From contig NZ_KE150264.1 of assembly GCF_000411135.1 (NCBI RefSeq), positions 23,857-87,856 on the forward strand: 64,000 nt of DNA, in the 5' to 3' direction. Below are positions 49,729 to 58,236 of this stretch, piece by piece (the first letter of the stretch is position 1; each line of letters starts with the position of its first letter). The notes under the pieces are model-generated. The model was not told the origin of the DNA. It saw nothing but the letters and a program-made list of their open reading frames with translations, and made no database searches. Source of the stretch: Actinotignum schaalii FB123-CNA-2. GTDB taxonomy: Bacteria > Actinomycetota > Actinomycetes > Actinomycetales > Actinomycetaceae. The position numbers and the translations under genes are program-made.

Positions 49729-51256
49729 GGTGCAGCGGCTCGACCAGAGCCTGACCAGCCCCGCCCAGCTTGAAGATTTCTTCGCGCGCGAAGGCGTGGT
49801 GGTTCGTGGGGATCACGACGGCGATATTTTCCGTTTTGAGATTGCGGTGACCGGCAAGCGGCGCCGCGTGGCCACGATCCGGAGCGTCCTGGAGGCGGCC
49901 GAGGCGGAAGGCGACACCGCGGATCCCGGCGCTTCCGGTGCTGCGGGTGTGCCCGGCGTTCCTACGTCCGGTGCGCAGTCTGGAACGCGGTCTGGAGCGG
50001 ATGAGGCAGACGCGGAGGGCGCAGAGCATCCCGGCAACGAGCGTTCCGGAACGGGTGTGGATATTGGGAACACACAGGAGGAACCCGGTATCGTTCCCGG
50101 CCTCAACCTCGCGGATTTCGCCCAAAAAATGGATCACGAACTGCGCAAAATCCACATTGAAGTGGATGGTTACGTGGTGTACCCGAATATTGATTTGGGT
50201 GAAGTGGATGTCACGGAAGCTGATCTCGCGTACGCGGACGCGCATTTTCATAACGACGCCGCCGCCGCTCCCGCGGCGGATCCGGCCGCGGGAGAAGTTG
50301 GCGGGGATGCGCCGGTCTCTGATTCCCCGCTGCTGCCCGGTGGCGAAGGAAAAATACCGACCATGCACAACGGGCCTATGGTGGCGATTTCGGATGTGCC
50401 TTTTGCGCGGGTGCCGGGTCTGGCGGCGCGGATCAAAAAACCGGTGGCTGTTTTCGAGCATGGGAACGCCAATGTTATGGTGGCCGATGTGCCCCTGGCC
50501 CGCGACGCAGAGATCGGGCGGCGGCCCGAATTCGTGATCGTGCTCTCCACTGCCGGGGCGGCGCCGAGCTGGCGCAACCCGGTCTTGGTCATCCGGCAGA
50601 ACTCCGGTATTACCTATTGGAAATGGCTGGATACCCTCCAGGACCTCCCGCACGTGGAAGCCGATAGCGCAGCTGCGGCTTTCTCCCGGGAAGAGCTGGG
50701 AGCGGGTGCGCGGGTGCGGCGTATCCTTGATGATTTCCCGGAGGTAGATGCCGGGGATCTGACCGAGGCACTGACCGCCCCGGTATCCGAAGCAGTGCCG
50801 CGTTTCCTCGAGGTGCTAGGCCTGCCGGCAGCTGTGGGCGAAGTATTACGCGGCGAGCGGGAAGCCGCGGATATTCCGGAGGCTACCGTTTTCACGCCGC
50901 AGGCTTTCCCGGAGCGCATGAAAGCATCCCTAGCGTATGAGGTATCCGGCTACGGTTCCGCCCCGGCTGGGATGTGGAAAGTATATCGGCGTCTCTACCT
51001 GGATCATCCACGGCTGTTGGAGATTATTTCTTCCGCTCAGGCCGGCCTGGGCTTGGCGATGGTTATCGCCGGAGCGCGGCGCTGGAATAAACGCGGGTAT
51101 CGCGCGCTGACCATTGCGGGTGGGGCCCTGGGCGCTAATGCCCTGGTGCGCATTCTTACCACCCAATGGCTTAACGCTGCCCTGGAGGCCGAAGGCCTCA
51201 ACCCGGGTGCTGCCACACAACCATTCGCACCGGCCGAGGAGGATACCCATGAGTGA
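49700..51256 (+). CDS. Unrecognised protein with acidic linker and C-terminal membrane pair
   Basis: The 518-residue product fits no family I recognise. Visible parts: a small N-terminal alpha/beta segment (residues 1-65), an acidic Gly/Ala-rich linker (about 66-125), a segment FAQKMDHELRKIHIEVDGYV, a middle domain (about 220-300) rich in beta-like stretches such as RPEFVIVLSTAGAAPSWRNP, a helical part, and at the end LLEIISSAQAGLGLAMVIAGA plus YRALTIAGGALGANALVRIL, two probable membrane helices. GGAGGGG precedes ATG 49700, which lies inside rlmB; the stop overlaps the ASCH gene. Translational coupling on both sides suggests a real, co-expressed protein. Confidence 0.8.
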   Translation: MYQWRPVRGEVQRLDQSLTSPAQLEDFFAREGVVVRGDHDGDIFRFEIAVTGKRRRVATIRSVLEAAEAEGDTADPGASGAAGVPGVPTSGAQSGTRSGADEADAEGAEHPGNERSGTGVDIGNTQEEPGIVPGLNLADFAQKMDHELRKIHIEVDGYVVYPNIDLGEVDVTEADLAYADAHFHNDAAAAPAADPAAGEVGGDAPVSDSPLLPGGEGKIPTMHNGPMVAISDVPFARVPGLAARIKKPVAVFEHGNANVMVADVPLARDAEIGRRPEFVIVLSTAGAAPSWRNPVLVIRQNSGITYWKWLDTLQDLPHVEADSAAAAFSREELGAGARVRRILDDFPEVDAGDLTEALTAPVSEAVPRFLEVLGLPAAVGEVLRGEREAADIPEATVFTPQAFPERMKASLAYEVSGYGSAPAGMWKVYRRLYLDHPRLLEIISSAQAGLGLAMVIAGARRWNKRGYRALTIAGGALGANALVRILTTQWLNAALEAEGLNPGAATQPFAPAEEDTHE

Positions 51257-51797
51257 GAACACCCAGGTGGAAGGCTTCCTCGAAGCTTTTTGGGCCCGTG
51301 CGGTCACCCGTGGGAAAATCAACCCGCTCGAGGTCATCACGGGTGGCGAATCGATTTCCGCTTTCCGGCCCCCGGCATTTAGTTTCGGCCTCAGCTCCGA
51401 AGAAGCCACCGAGATTGCCGAACTCATTGTGGCGGGGAGGAAAACTGCGACGTCGAGCTGGGCGGATAGTTACCGCGCCGAAGATGTGCCACTTCCCGAA
51501 AAAGGCGATTTAGCGATTGTGCTGGATGGGGCGGAACGCCCGCGTGCCCTTATTCGCACCGATAGCGTGGAGGTCATGCCTTTCCCGGAGGTGAACGCAG
51601 TTATCGCGCGGGCCGAAGGCGAAGGGGACGGCAGTTTGGAGAGCTGGCGGGCTACCCACGCGGAGTTTTTCCGAGCGGAAGCGGCAGCTGCCGGGCTGGA
51701 ATTTAATCCGGCAGGTGATGTCGTAGTCGAACGCTTTACCGTGCTGTACTCAGACCGCGATGATCACCTCGGGCCGGGCGCGGTGGCTGGAAAGTAG
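51249..51797 (+). CDS. ASCH-domain protein
   Basis: The 182-residue protein contains the ASCH fold (PUA-like beta barrel): FSFGLSSEEATEIAELIVAGRKTATSSW with the conserved GRKTAT, then PEKGDLAIVLDGAERPRALIRT and a Glu/Trp/His set in SLESWRATHAEFFRAE. Family members bind RNA or modified nucleosides, and some hydrolyse N4-acetylcytidine. GGAGGA precedes ATG 51249, which overlaps the previous stop. It is the last gene of cysS-rlmB-unknown-ASCH, a translation-themed run. Confidence 0.9.
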   Translation: MSENTQVEGFLEAFWARAVTRGKINPLEVITGGESISAFRPPAFSFGLSSEEATEIAELIVAGRKTATSSWADSYRAEDVPLPEKGDLAIVLDGAERPRALIRTDSVEVMPFPEVNAVIARAEGEGDGSLESWRATHAEFFRAEAAAAGLEFNPAGDVVVERFTVLYSDRDDHLGPGAVAGK

Positions 51798-51868
51798 CCG
51801 GTTGCACGCAGCTAGGCTAGCGCCAGGCACAAGCTGGCCGAGAACCGTGGGTGGCTAAAGCTTGCCGC

Positions 51869-52465
51869 CTATTTCCGTGCCTCGCTGACAGGCACGCAAC
51901 TGTCCGGGGAAGTGAGTTGTCCGTCGGTAAGCTGGGCAGCGGCATCTTCCGGGCTGCGCAGCGCATCGAATTTCTCCCCCAGGATCACCGTGACCGTTTG
52001 GCCCGTGGTGTCATTAGAAAATCCCACCACCGAATCGGGAATGTACGTGGCTAAGGTGTAGGCAGCAGCCAGCCCATCGGGTCCGGCCTGCACAATAGCA
52101 CCGTATTTATCCACACCGGCTGGCCAGTTCGCCGTCGTTCCTACGGTGACCCCCATTTCCGCGAGGTTATGCGCAACTTCCGCCGCGAGTCCGCTCGAGG
52201 ATGTGGAGTTATACACATTCGCGTTAATTTTCGAGAGCTCCAGCGGCGCGGTGGGGGCGCTCAGGCAGGGAATGGTGACTTCATCGGGATCCGGATCGGC
52301 GGCGAATTCCTTATTGATCGGGGAAGGAATAATGCCGAGCCAGATGAGCAGGCAGAGGGCAAAAACAATCGCGAGCGCCCCGGACACGATGCTGAACACC
52401 ACGGTCTGGCGCTGCTGGATCTTACGACGGTAGGCCTCGCGGGGCCCAAGATGCTGCTGGGTCAC
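51869..52465 (-). CDS. Membrane-anchored LytR C-terminal-domain protein
   Basis: The 198-residue protein has a short basic N-terminus, one membrane helix (VVFSIVSGALAIVFALCLLIW) and an extracytoplasmic LytR_C-type domain (INANVYNSTSSSGLAAEVAHNLAEMGVTVGTTANW; TVTVILGEKFDAL). Two cysteines (IPCLSAP and DSCVPVS) may form a disulfide. The family is attached to cell-wall polymer ligases or stands alone; its role is unclear. The GTG start is preceded by TAGCGT and 6 nt, indicating leaderless expression. Confidence 0.9.
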   Translation of the reverse strand: MTQQHLGPREAYRRKIQQRQTVVFSIVSGALAIVFALCLLIWLGIIPSPINKEFAADPDPDEVTIPCLSAPTAPLELSKINANVYNSTSSSGLAAEVAHNLAEMGVTVGTTANWPAGVDKYGAIVQAGPDGLAAAYTLATYIPDSVVGFSNDTTGQTVTVILGEKFDALRSPEDAAAQLTDGQLTSPDSCVPVSEARK

Positions 52466-52870
52466 GGTTTAACGCTAGTTCACCAGACCTAAAAAAGCAG
52501 CTGCGCGCGCTGGGAGATAGCCCGCATTGCCGTGCGCGTGAGTGTGTTTGCGCAGGTGCTGGCATGGCAGCCAGCGGCCTAGGTGCGTGGGCTGCTCGTG
52601 TGTATGCTCATGCAGGCATTGTGACACATCCCATCTCCTCTTGTTTAGGTAGTGTTTACCTAGTTTTTGAGCGGTAGCGGCGTCGTCGCCCCTGTGAAGC
52701 GAGTCGCGCAGGACTTGCAGCGACCGCAAAAAGCCATACACTAATTCAGGTTCAAACGAGTGTGGGCGGGCCGGTCGCCACGCGGTACCCCGGTCGCCAC
52801 TGCGAGATTGCGAACCCATTCCTTCTGATGTGCGGGTAAGCCCGCGCGAAGAGCAACGAGGAGAGCATTC
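52466..52870. other. Intergenic region upstream of the uracil permease
   Basis: No gene is supported in these 405 bp. A perfect small dyad TAGGTA-gtgtt-TACCTA at 52646-52662 is followed by GTTTTTGAG, which could be an operator or a weak terminator in a leader, about 205 nt before the permease start. Several imperfect GC-rich hairpins lie between 52500 and 52600. Confidence 0.5.
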
Positions 52871-54394
52871 ATGGCACAAGTATGGAAACTTCACGGCGAC
52901 GGTGTGCGCATCGCGCCGGGTGAGGTGGTTCAACCGGACGAACGGCTGGGGTGGCCAGCCACAATCGGCATTGGAATGCAGCACGTTGTTGCAATGTTTG
53001 GCGCAACGTTCCTCGTTCCCCTACTAACGGGTTTCGATCCTTCGACGACATTGTTCTTCACGGGATGCGGAACCCTTCTTTTTATCCTTATTACCGCCGG
53101 AAAATTGCCCAGTTACCTGGGCTCTTCTTTTGCCCTCATTGCGCCCATCGGTGCGGTGACCGGCTACACCCAGGGCGGCGGTCCCATTGATTCGCACGGG
53201 ATGGCGCTCGCCCAGGGTGGCATTATTTCGACAGGTGCGGCCCTGCTGGTAGTCGGCCTCATTGTGATGGTCTTCGGTGCGGGGTGGATCGATAAGCTCA
53301 TGCCCCCGGTGGTGACCGGCACGATCGTGGCACTCATCGGCTTCAACCTGGCTCCCGCTGCCTGGAATAACGTCAAGGCCGCGCCGGTGACCGCGGTGGT
53401 GACCATCGTGGCGGTACTCGCGGTGACGGTTCTCTTCAAGGGCATTATCGGGCGTCTCTCCATTTTGATCGGTGTGATTATCGGTTATGTATGCGCCTGC
53501 ATCCGCGGGGAAGTGGACTTCAGCGCGATTGGCGATGCCAGCTGGGTGGGTGTCCCCACTTTCCACGCCCCGGCTTTCGATGTGTCCACCCTCGGGCTGT
53601 TCGTCCCGGTGGTGCTGGTGCTGATTGCGGAGAACGTGGGTCACGTGAAGTCGGTGTCCGCGATGACCGGCCGCAATCTGGACGGCGTGACCGGCCGGGC
53701 GCTGTTCGCTGACGGCCTGTCGACCGTTTTCGCCGGTGCGGGCGGGGGCTCGGGTACCACGACGTACGCGGAAAACATCGGAGTGATGGCCGCGACTCGC
53801 GTCTACTCCACCGCGGCCTACATTGTGGCGGCGGTGAGCGCCTTGCTGCTGTCCATGTTCCCGAAGTTCGGCGTGGTCGTTGCAACGATTCCTCCCGGGG
53901 TGCTGGGTGGCGCGGCCACAATCCTCTACGGCATGATCGGGATGCTTGGGGTGCGTATCTGGGTGCAGAACCGCGTGGACTTCTCCGATCCGGTCAATCT
54001 CAATACCGCCGCGGTGGCGATGGTGGTTGCGATTGCGAACTACACCTGGGCGGTGGGGGATATGGTCTTCGAAGGAATCGCGCTCGGTTCCTTCGGTGCC
54101 ATTATTATCTACCACTGCATGCGCGCGGTTTCGCGCCTGCGCGGTACGTCCCTCGAACCGGCGACGCCGGCCTCGGCCCCCGCGGGTGCGGAGCTTGCGG
54201 AAGGTCACCTGGAACGGTCCTGGGATGTTCAGCCCGATGGGAAGCTGGCGCGCACGCCGGCGAGCCAGCGGGTGCAGAGCACACCGGAGCTTGCGGAGCG
54301 CGCGGGCGGTGCCGCAGGTGCGGATAACGTGAGCGGTGCGGACGTTTCGCGCGATGCTTTGCGCGGTGCGGAGGGCACGCACGCTAGCAACTAG
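52871..54394 (+). CDS. uraA: Uracil/xanthine permease (NCS2 family)
   Basis: The 507-residue transporter has the NCS2 architecture of 12-14 membrane segments: IGIGMQHVVAMFGATFLVPLLTG at the start, FALIAPIGAVTGY, the conserved acidic motif VLIAENVGHVKSV in helix 8 and GAGGGSGTTTYAENIGVMAATR in helix 10. The QH and ENxG residues point to uracil rather than purines. A C-terminal cytoplasmic low-complexity tail of about 80 residues is unusual. GAGGAGAG precedes ATG 52871. Confidence 0.93.
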   Translation: MAQVWKLHGDGVRIAPGEVVQPDERLGWPATIGIGMQHVVAMFGATFLVPLLTGFDPSTTLFFTGCGTLLFILITAGKLPSYLGSSFALIAPIGAVTGYTQGGGPIDSHGMALAQGGIISTGAALLVVGLIVMVFGAGWIDKLMPPVVTGTIVALIGFNLAPAAWNNVKAAPVTAVVTIVAVLAVTVLFKGIIGRLSILIGVIIGYVCACIRGEVDFSAIGDASWVGVPTFHAPAFDVSTLGLFVPVVLVLIAENVGHVKSVSAMTGRNLDGVTGRALFADGLSTVFAGAGGGSGTTTYAENIGVMAATRVYSTAAYIVAAVSALLLSMFPKFGVVVATIPPGVLGGAATILYGMIGMLGVRIWVQNRVDFSDPVNLNTAAVAMVVAIANYTWAVGDMVFEGIALGSFGAIIIYHCMRAVSRLRGTSLEPATPASAPAGAELAEGHLERSWDVQPDGKLARTPASQRVQSTPELAERAGGAAGADNVSGADVSRDALRGAEGTHASN

Positions 54395-54500
54395 CGGCAT
54401 CTTCTAGTACGACGGCGCAGCTAGGCGGCCCGGACTTTCGCTCACGATGTGGCGAGCCGGGGCGGCGGTTGGGCCGGCCTCAAAAAATAAATGGATGCAC

Positions 54501-54535
54501 GCGGGGCGGGAAGCTGAAGAAGCTTCCCGCCCCGC
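54501..54535 (-). terminator. Intrinsic terminator of the hicAB operon
   Basis: GCGGGGCGGGAAGC (54501-54514) and GCTTCCCGCCCCGC (54522-54535) form a perfect 14-bp stem. On the minus strand it is followed by TTTATTTTTTG, so it ends transcripts of the minus-strand TA genes. Convergent uraA may use it too. Confidence 0.88.
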
Positions 54536-54605
54536 AGTGGTTATGGGATAAGCATCGCACAACACGCTACTCAAAGCGTGGGTGCCCGGTGGTATTTCGT
54601 GGTTC

Positions 54606-54977
54606 CTAGGCTGTTTGTAGAATCTTGGAAATACGCCCGGGTGAAAGCTCCATAATCTCTGCAACTTCACGGACGGTCATACCCGAAGATCGCAAGCTGG
54701 CAGCGGCTTCTCGCGTAGCTTGCGATGCACGTGCCTGAAGTTCGTGAGCTTGCCGGGATAGTTTCTTGGCCTGAGCAATAGTTTCAGCGGTTGAGCCAAC
54801 GTCTATGACTAAATCGAATCCGTGGTTTTCAATATTAAGAAGATTGAGCGCATCGGCGACGATATCGCTAATTTCGTCGAGTCTACGGGCTTGGGAATGG
54901 TAAATTTCCCCGTTTACTGTAAGTTCGAGCCCCCACCATCCGTGGTCGCGGAAGGCTCTCACGTGCGTCCTGCTCAT
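54606..54977 (-). CDS. hicB: HicB-type antitoxin with C-terminal helix-turn-helix
   Basis: The 123-residue protein has a degraded RNase-H-like HicB domain (FRDHGWWGLELTVNGEIYHSQ, RLDEISDIVADALNLL) and a C-terminal HTH (SGMTVREVAEIMELSPGRIS). The antitoxin binds the HicA RNase and represses the operon. Its start overlaps the hicA stop by 4 nt, the usual hicA-hicB order. It ends shortly before an intrinsic terminator. The symbol is by family. Confidence 0.85.
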   Translation of the reverse strand: MSRTHVRAFRDHGWWGLELTVNGEIYHSQARRLDEISDIVADALNLLNIENHGFDLVIDVGSTAETIAQAKKLSRQAHELQARASQATREAAASLRSSGMTVREVAEIMELSPGRISKILQTA

Positions 54978-55171
54978 AGTCCTAGTCCTTTCCTGAACTT
55001 ACGGATTGTGGCCTTTGCGGTTTCCTCTGGAATGTCGCGGTGGCGCCCCACGATGTCGCTTACGTTGCCGATGGTAACGCGCGTGTGGCGAGTGCCTTCG
55101 GTGGTTACGAGCGTATGGCCGGTCTGTTTCGCGATTTTCTTGAGCTCGTTCAAGAGGCGGGCCCGTTTCAT
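54974..55171 (-). CDS. hicA: HicA-type mRNA interferase toxin
   Basis: The 65-residue double-stranded-RNA-binding-fold protein has MKRARLLNELKKIAKQTGH, then the catalytic His motif in TEGTRHTRVTIG and a basic C-terminus (KATIRKFRKGLGL). HicA cleaves mRNA. The size and order with hicB fit the family. The region upstream (55172-55420) has no gene. Confidence 0.85.
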   Translation of the reverse strand: MKRARLLNELKKIAKQTGHTLVTTEGTRHTRVTIGNVSDIVGRHRDIPEETAKATIRKFRKGLGL

Positions 55172-55421
55172 AACGAATAGTTTACCCCTGTAAACATGCT
55201 TCGTCTATAGGGGTAAACGGATTGGGTTTTTCCTTCCGACTCTTACCGGAGTTGTGGCACCTGGCAAGTTCGCCGGCCTTGGTTTTCGTTCGCATGGTTC
55301 CCTCGGATTTCTTCCAAACGCGGTTGGACATTCCTACTGTGCCAATGGCTGTTAATTTGTGTACGAGAGGTGTGAGGATTTCCAAGTCGTGCTGTGCGGG
55401 AAGTGCTGTAGTCTCAAGATG

Positions 55422-55514
55422 CTCAGCAGTCACACGTGTCTCGGCGGGGGTGCTATGTCTTTTCGGAGCTGTACTGCATTTGTTGTACGCGCGCAGTACA
55501 TCTCGGAAAAACAA
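55422..55514 (-). repeat. Dispersed palindromic repeat, family 1, copy C
   Basis: On the minus strand TTGTTTTTCCGAGATGTACT is followed by a centre and GCAGTACAGCTCCGAAAAG, the best preserved arms of the three copies. The shared 14-mer (reverse complement CTCAGCAGTCACAC at 55422-55435) follows 20 nt later. It lies between the hicA gene and the frameshifted second locus. Confidence 0.8.
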
Positions 55515-55576
55515 CCCTTGCCCTGCTGGCGGCCGGGAAGATCGGGATGTTTAGAACCTCGGCCTGTTAGTGTTTA

Positions 55577-55651
55577 GTGGCTAAATTCGTAGGTGTGAAG
55601 GTGGGAGAAATCAACAAACGCATCGAAATGTTAGCGACGGTTGAAAAGTAA
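55577..55651 (+). other. Short frame, possible HicA remnant
   Basis: GTG 55577 opens a 24-codon frame with VKVGEINKRIEMLATVEK followed by a stop. The start resembles the N-terminus of HicA-type toxins, and it sits directly upstream of a HicB-like gene, but the remainder of a toxin is absent. It may be a deletion remnant; evidence is thin. Confidence 0.3.
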
Positions 55652-55687
55652 CTCGCACCAATGCTCGGGGAAAGGGGGGCTCACAAA

Positions 55688-56069
55688 ATGGAAACCTACC
55701 GTATGACTGTAACCGGGGAGGAGGGTGACTGGTTTGGTCAAGGGGTTGAATATCCCGAAGCTCTCGACTTTGCTCCCACCCTCAAAAAAACTCTGCAAGG
55801 GAATGACCGACGCGATCATCCTCGCCGCAGACCTACCAGACGACGCCACATTCAACATCCAGCTAGAAGCCGGCGAAGGCTTAAGTTCGGAAATTGGAAC
55901 GGCATTCGCAATCGCTAAGAAGCGGCTCGAACTCCAAACTGAACAGGCCCGTCTGCAAGAAGCATCCTTGCGTTCGATTCATGCTTTGCGGGAGGAAGGA
56001 TACTCTACGCGGGATATCGCGTCCGCTCTCGGCATTACTGCGGGGCTCGTCAGCCAGCTTGCTGCTTAG
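55688..56069 (+). pseudogene. Second HicB-like antitoxin, frameshifted at an A7 run
   Basis: METYRMTVTGEEGDWFGQGV and following residues read in one frame to a run of seven A (55784-55790). The continuation (KKLCKGMTDAIILAADLPDD, then HALREEGYSTRDIASALGITAG, an HTH) is in the next frame. Deleting one A restores a single protein of about 126 residues with a HicB domain plus HTH, similar in plan to the intact HicB at 54606-54977. It may be a true pseudogene, a sequencing error, or use slippage at A7. No intact toxin is seen. Confidence 0.75.
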
Positions 56070-56222
56070 CTTTGGGGGTACTGCTTTGTACCCCGAACGG
56101 GTACCCCTGAATGTACCCCCAAGGCACCCATAAATACCCCTCGAGGCCGGTGAACAACGGCAACCGGGGGAGTGTTCAGCGCCTCGCTGGACCCCGATTT
56201 TTCGGCGGTCTATCAACAAAAA

Positions 56223-56259
56223 CTAGGCCCTCAAGCCGATTTCTCGACCTGAGGGCTAG
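56223..56259 (-). terminator. Terminator of tRNA-Ser
   Basis: CTAGGCCCTCA (56223-56233) and TGAGGGCTAG (56250-56259) pair with one bulge. On the minus strand a TTTTTG run follows, 8 nt behind the tRNA 3' end. Confidence 0.8.
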
Positions 56260-56267
56260 GTCACACG

Positions 56268-56352
56268 CGGAGGATGGGGGATTCGAACCCCCGAGGGCTT
56301 GCACCCAACACGCTTTCCAAGCGTGCGCCATAGGCCACTAGGCGAATCCTCC
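56268..56352 (-). tRNA. tRNA-Ser (anticodon GGA)
   Basis: The minus strand gives acceptor GGAGGAT/ATCCTCC, a long variable arm typical of serine tRNAs, and anticodon stem CACGC/GCGTG around TTGGAAA with anticodon GGA. The discriminator is G; CCA is not encoded. Confidence 0.97.
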
Positions 56353-56466
56353 AGGGCAGTTTTAAACTGCCTGTACAGCTTAGCGTAGATTCGGGGGTGA
56401 GCACCACTCAGCTCAATGAGGTGATGCCCACGTTATTCGATCGCCAGTTAGTCCGATCACCGATTG

Positions 56467-57063
56467 TTACTCAATTGCCAAGTTGTTCAACACGTGTGCA
56501 CCGGGCAGCTGCGCGAGCAGCGCTCCCGGCACCACGAGCTTCGAGCGGCGTAGCCCCGAGCCAATAAGAGCCGTCCCGGCAGCCACCCGCGCGTCAATAA
56601 GGAGATTCCATGCCTGCGGAACTCCAACTGGGGAAATCCCGCCGTACTCCATACCCGAAGCTTCCACCGCCAACTCGGTAGGCCAGAATGAAGCCTTGCG
56701 AACGTTGAGGAATTTCTTCACCACGTGGTTCACATCCGCGCGGGTAGTTGCCCGCACCACGCAGGCAGCCACCCGTTCCTCACCTTCACGCTTGCCGGCC
56801 ACCAGCACGCAATTACATGACACCGCCAAATCGAGCTCGTAATGCTCAGTCATCGGTTCGGTGTCCGCGAAGTCCGGGTCAATCTCTGTGACCAGAGCTT
56901 GCGCTGCGAGCTCAGGATGGCTCTGTGCAATGGTCTGTAGCCCCTGCGCCACCGGCGCAGCCAGCAAATCCAGATGTTCAAGCGCGGGCTGCCAGGGAAG
57001 CTCACCGAGCAGCGTGCGATCCACGTTCGCGCTGTAAGAAACTTCGGGTACGGATTCACTCAT
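56467..57063 (-). CDS. YbaK/prolyl-tRNA-editing-domain deacylase
   Basis: The 198-residue protein contains the YbaK/EbsC fold: NCVLVAGKREGEERVAACVV, the conserved Lys region VNHVVKKFLNVRKASFW, and MEYGGISPVGVP. Free-standing members remove mischarged Cys, Ala or similar residues from tRNA. A non-conserved N-terminal segment of about 60 residues precedes the domain. AAGGAG lies 8 nt before ATG 57063. It lies 24 nt downstream of the acyl-CoA dehydrogenase and may be co-transcribed with it. Confidence 0.92.
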   Translation of the reverse strand: MSESVPEVSYSANVDRTLLGELPWQPALEHLDLLAAPVAQGLQTIAQSHPELAAQALVTEIDPDFADTEPMTEHYELDLAVSCNCVLVAGKREGEERVAACVVRATTRADVNHVVKKFLNVRKASFWPTELAVEASGMEYGGISPVGVPQAWNLLIDARVAAGTALIGSGLRRSKLVVPGALLAQLPGAHVLNNLAIE

Positions 57064-57087
57064 ACATAGACTCCTTGATTTCTGGGG

Positions 57088-58236
57088 CTAGTTCTCCTTA
57101 CGCGTGACGGGCCCGAGCACCAGGCTTGCCCAGGAACCGTGGAGGGATTCCTGGTCGGAAGGCTGGAAAAGTCCGGCCAGCACATCGCGGTAGAGCCGCG
57201 AAAGTTCATGACCCGCGTAGTATGAGCTTCCTCCGCAGGCGCGGATGCATTCTTCCACGGTGCGCAGCGACGCTTCCGCCGCCACATTCTTGGCCGCGGA
57301 GAAACGCGGGTATTCATCCGCCCCGCCCAGCTCCCCGCTGTCAATATGCGCGGCCAATTCGCGTAGCTGCGGACCCACCGCGTTCATTGTGAGCGCGGCT
57401 TCGGCAATACGCCAGCGAATATCGGGATCATTTGCGTAAACATCATTGTGGAGGACCGAGCGGCGCTTCTTAACATGTTCCACCGCAACCTCAATGGCGC
57501 GCTCGCCAATGCCCTGATAGGTAGCACCGAGGAGAATCTCAAAATTGGAGAAGATGCCGTAAACAACCGGTTCCTTATTCGGGCCCGGCGCCACGATCCC
57601 CAGCACGTTTTCATCGCGAAGTAGCGCGCCGTCCAAAACCGTGGAATTGGATTGGGTGGCCCGCATCCCGAGGGTGTTCCAATCATCCTTGATGGCGAAG
57701 CCGCCGTCGCCCCGTTCAACCAGGCCGAAAACGTCACGCACCCCGGAGTCATCCTTGAGCGCGCCGAAAGTCATGAGGTAATCCCACGCGGGCGCGAGGG
57801 ACGTGAAAACCTTGGTGCCGTACAGCCGGTACCCCGCCTCATCGCGTTCGGCCCGGGTGAGCGAACCGAAAAGCACCAGGTCATTACCAGGTTCAGAAAT
57901 GCCGAAAGCGAAGAGCTTACCGGCCGCGGCTTCGCGCAGGATCTTTTCCCCAGCGGCCACGCCGTTGCGCACCAGGTGGCGGCCGAGCCCCACAATAATC
58001 TGGTGCATATTAATGCCCAGCGCGGTGGCCGGAGCGTACTTCGCCAAACGGGTCTGTTCCGCGCAAATTTCAACCAGGCTCAAGCCGGCCCCGCCGTATT
58101 CCTTCGGGACGAAAGCGCCGTAGTAGCCGGCCTGCTTCAAATCTTCGTAGTCTTCACGCGGGAATTCATTGGCGGCATCCACCGCCGCCGCCCGCGAGCG
58201 CAGTGTTTCCAGTAGATCTTCGGTAAGGAAAGCCAT
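57088..58236 (-). CDS. Acyl-CoA dehydrogenase family protein
   Basis: The 382-residue flavoenzyme has the N-terminal helical domain (LKQAGYYGAFVPKEYGGAGL), the middle beta domain (LFAFGISEPGNDLV, then DDWNTLGMRATQSNSTVLDGA, the typical substrate/FAD region) and a C-terminal helical domain (AAKNVAAEASLRTVEECIRACGG). The motif usually carrying the catalytic Glu near the end (RDVLAG) is weak, so substrates other than acyl-CoA (for example flavin-dependent monooxygenase-like chemistry) are possible. GGGAGAA precedes ATG 58236; the longer frame to 58578 is not supported and would cross the SRP RNA gene. Confidence 0.88.
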   Translation of the reverse strand: MAFLTEDLLETLRSRAAAVDAANEFPREDYEDLKQAGYYGAFVPKEYGGAGLSLVEICAEQTRLAKYAPATALGINMHQIIVGLGRHLVRNGVAAGEKILREAAAGKLFAFGISEPGNDLVLFGSLTRAERDEAGYRLYGTKVFTSLAPAWDYLMTFGALKDDSGVRDVFGLVERGDGGFAIKDDWNTLGMRATQSNSTVLDGALLRDENVLGIVAPGPNKEPVVYGIFSNFEILLGATYQGIGERAIEVAVEHVKKRRSVLHNDVYANDPDIRWRIAEAALTMNAVGPQLRELAAHIDSGELGGADEYPRFSAAKNVAAEASLRTVEECIRACGGSSYYAGHELSRLYRDVLAGLFQPSDQESLHGSWASLVLGPVTRKEN

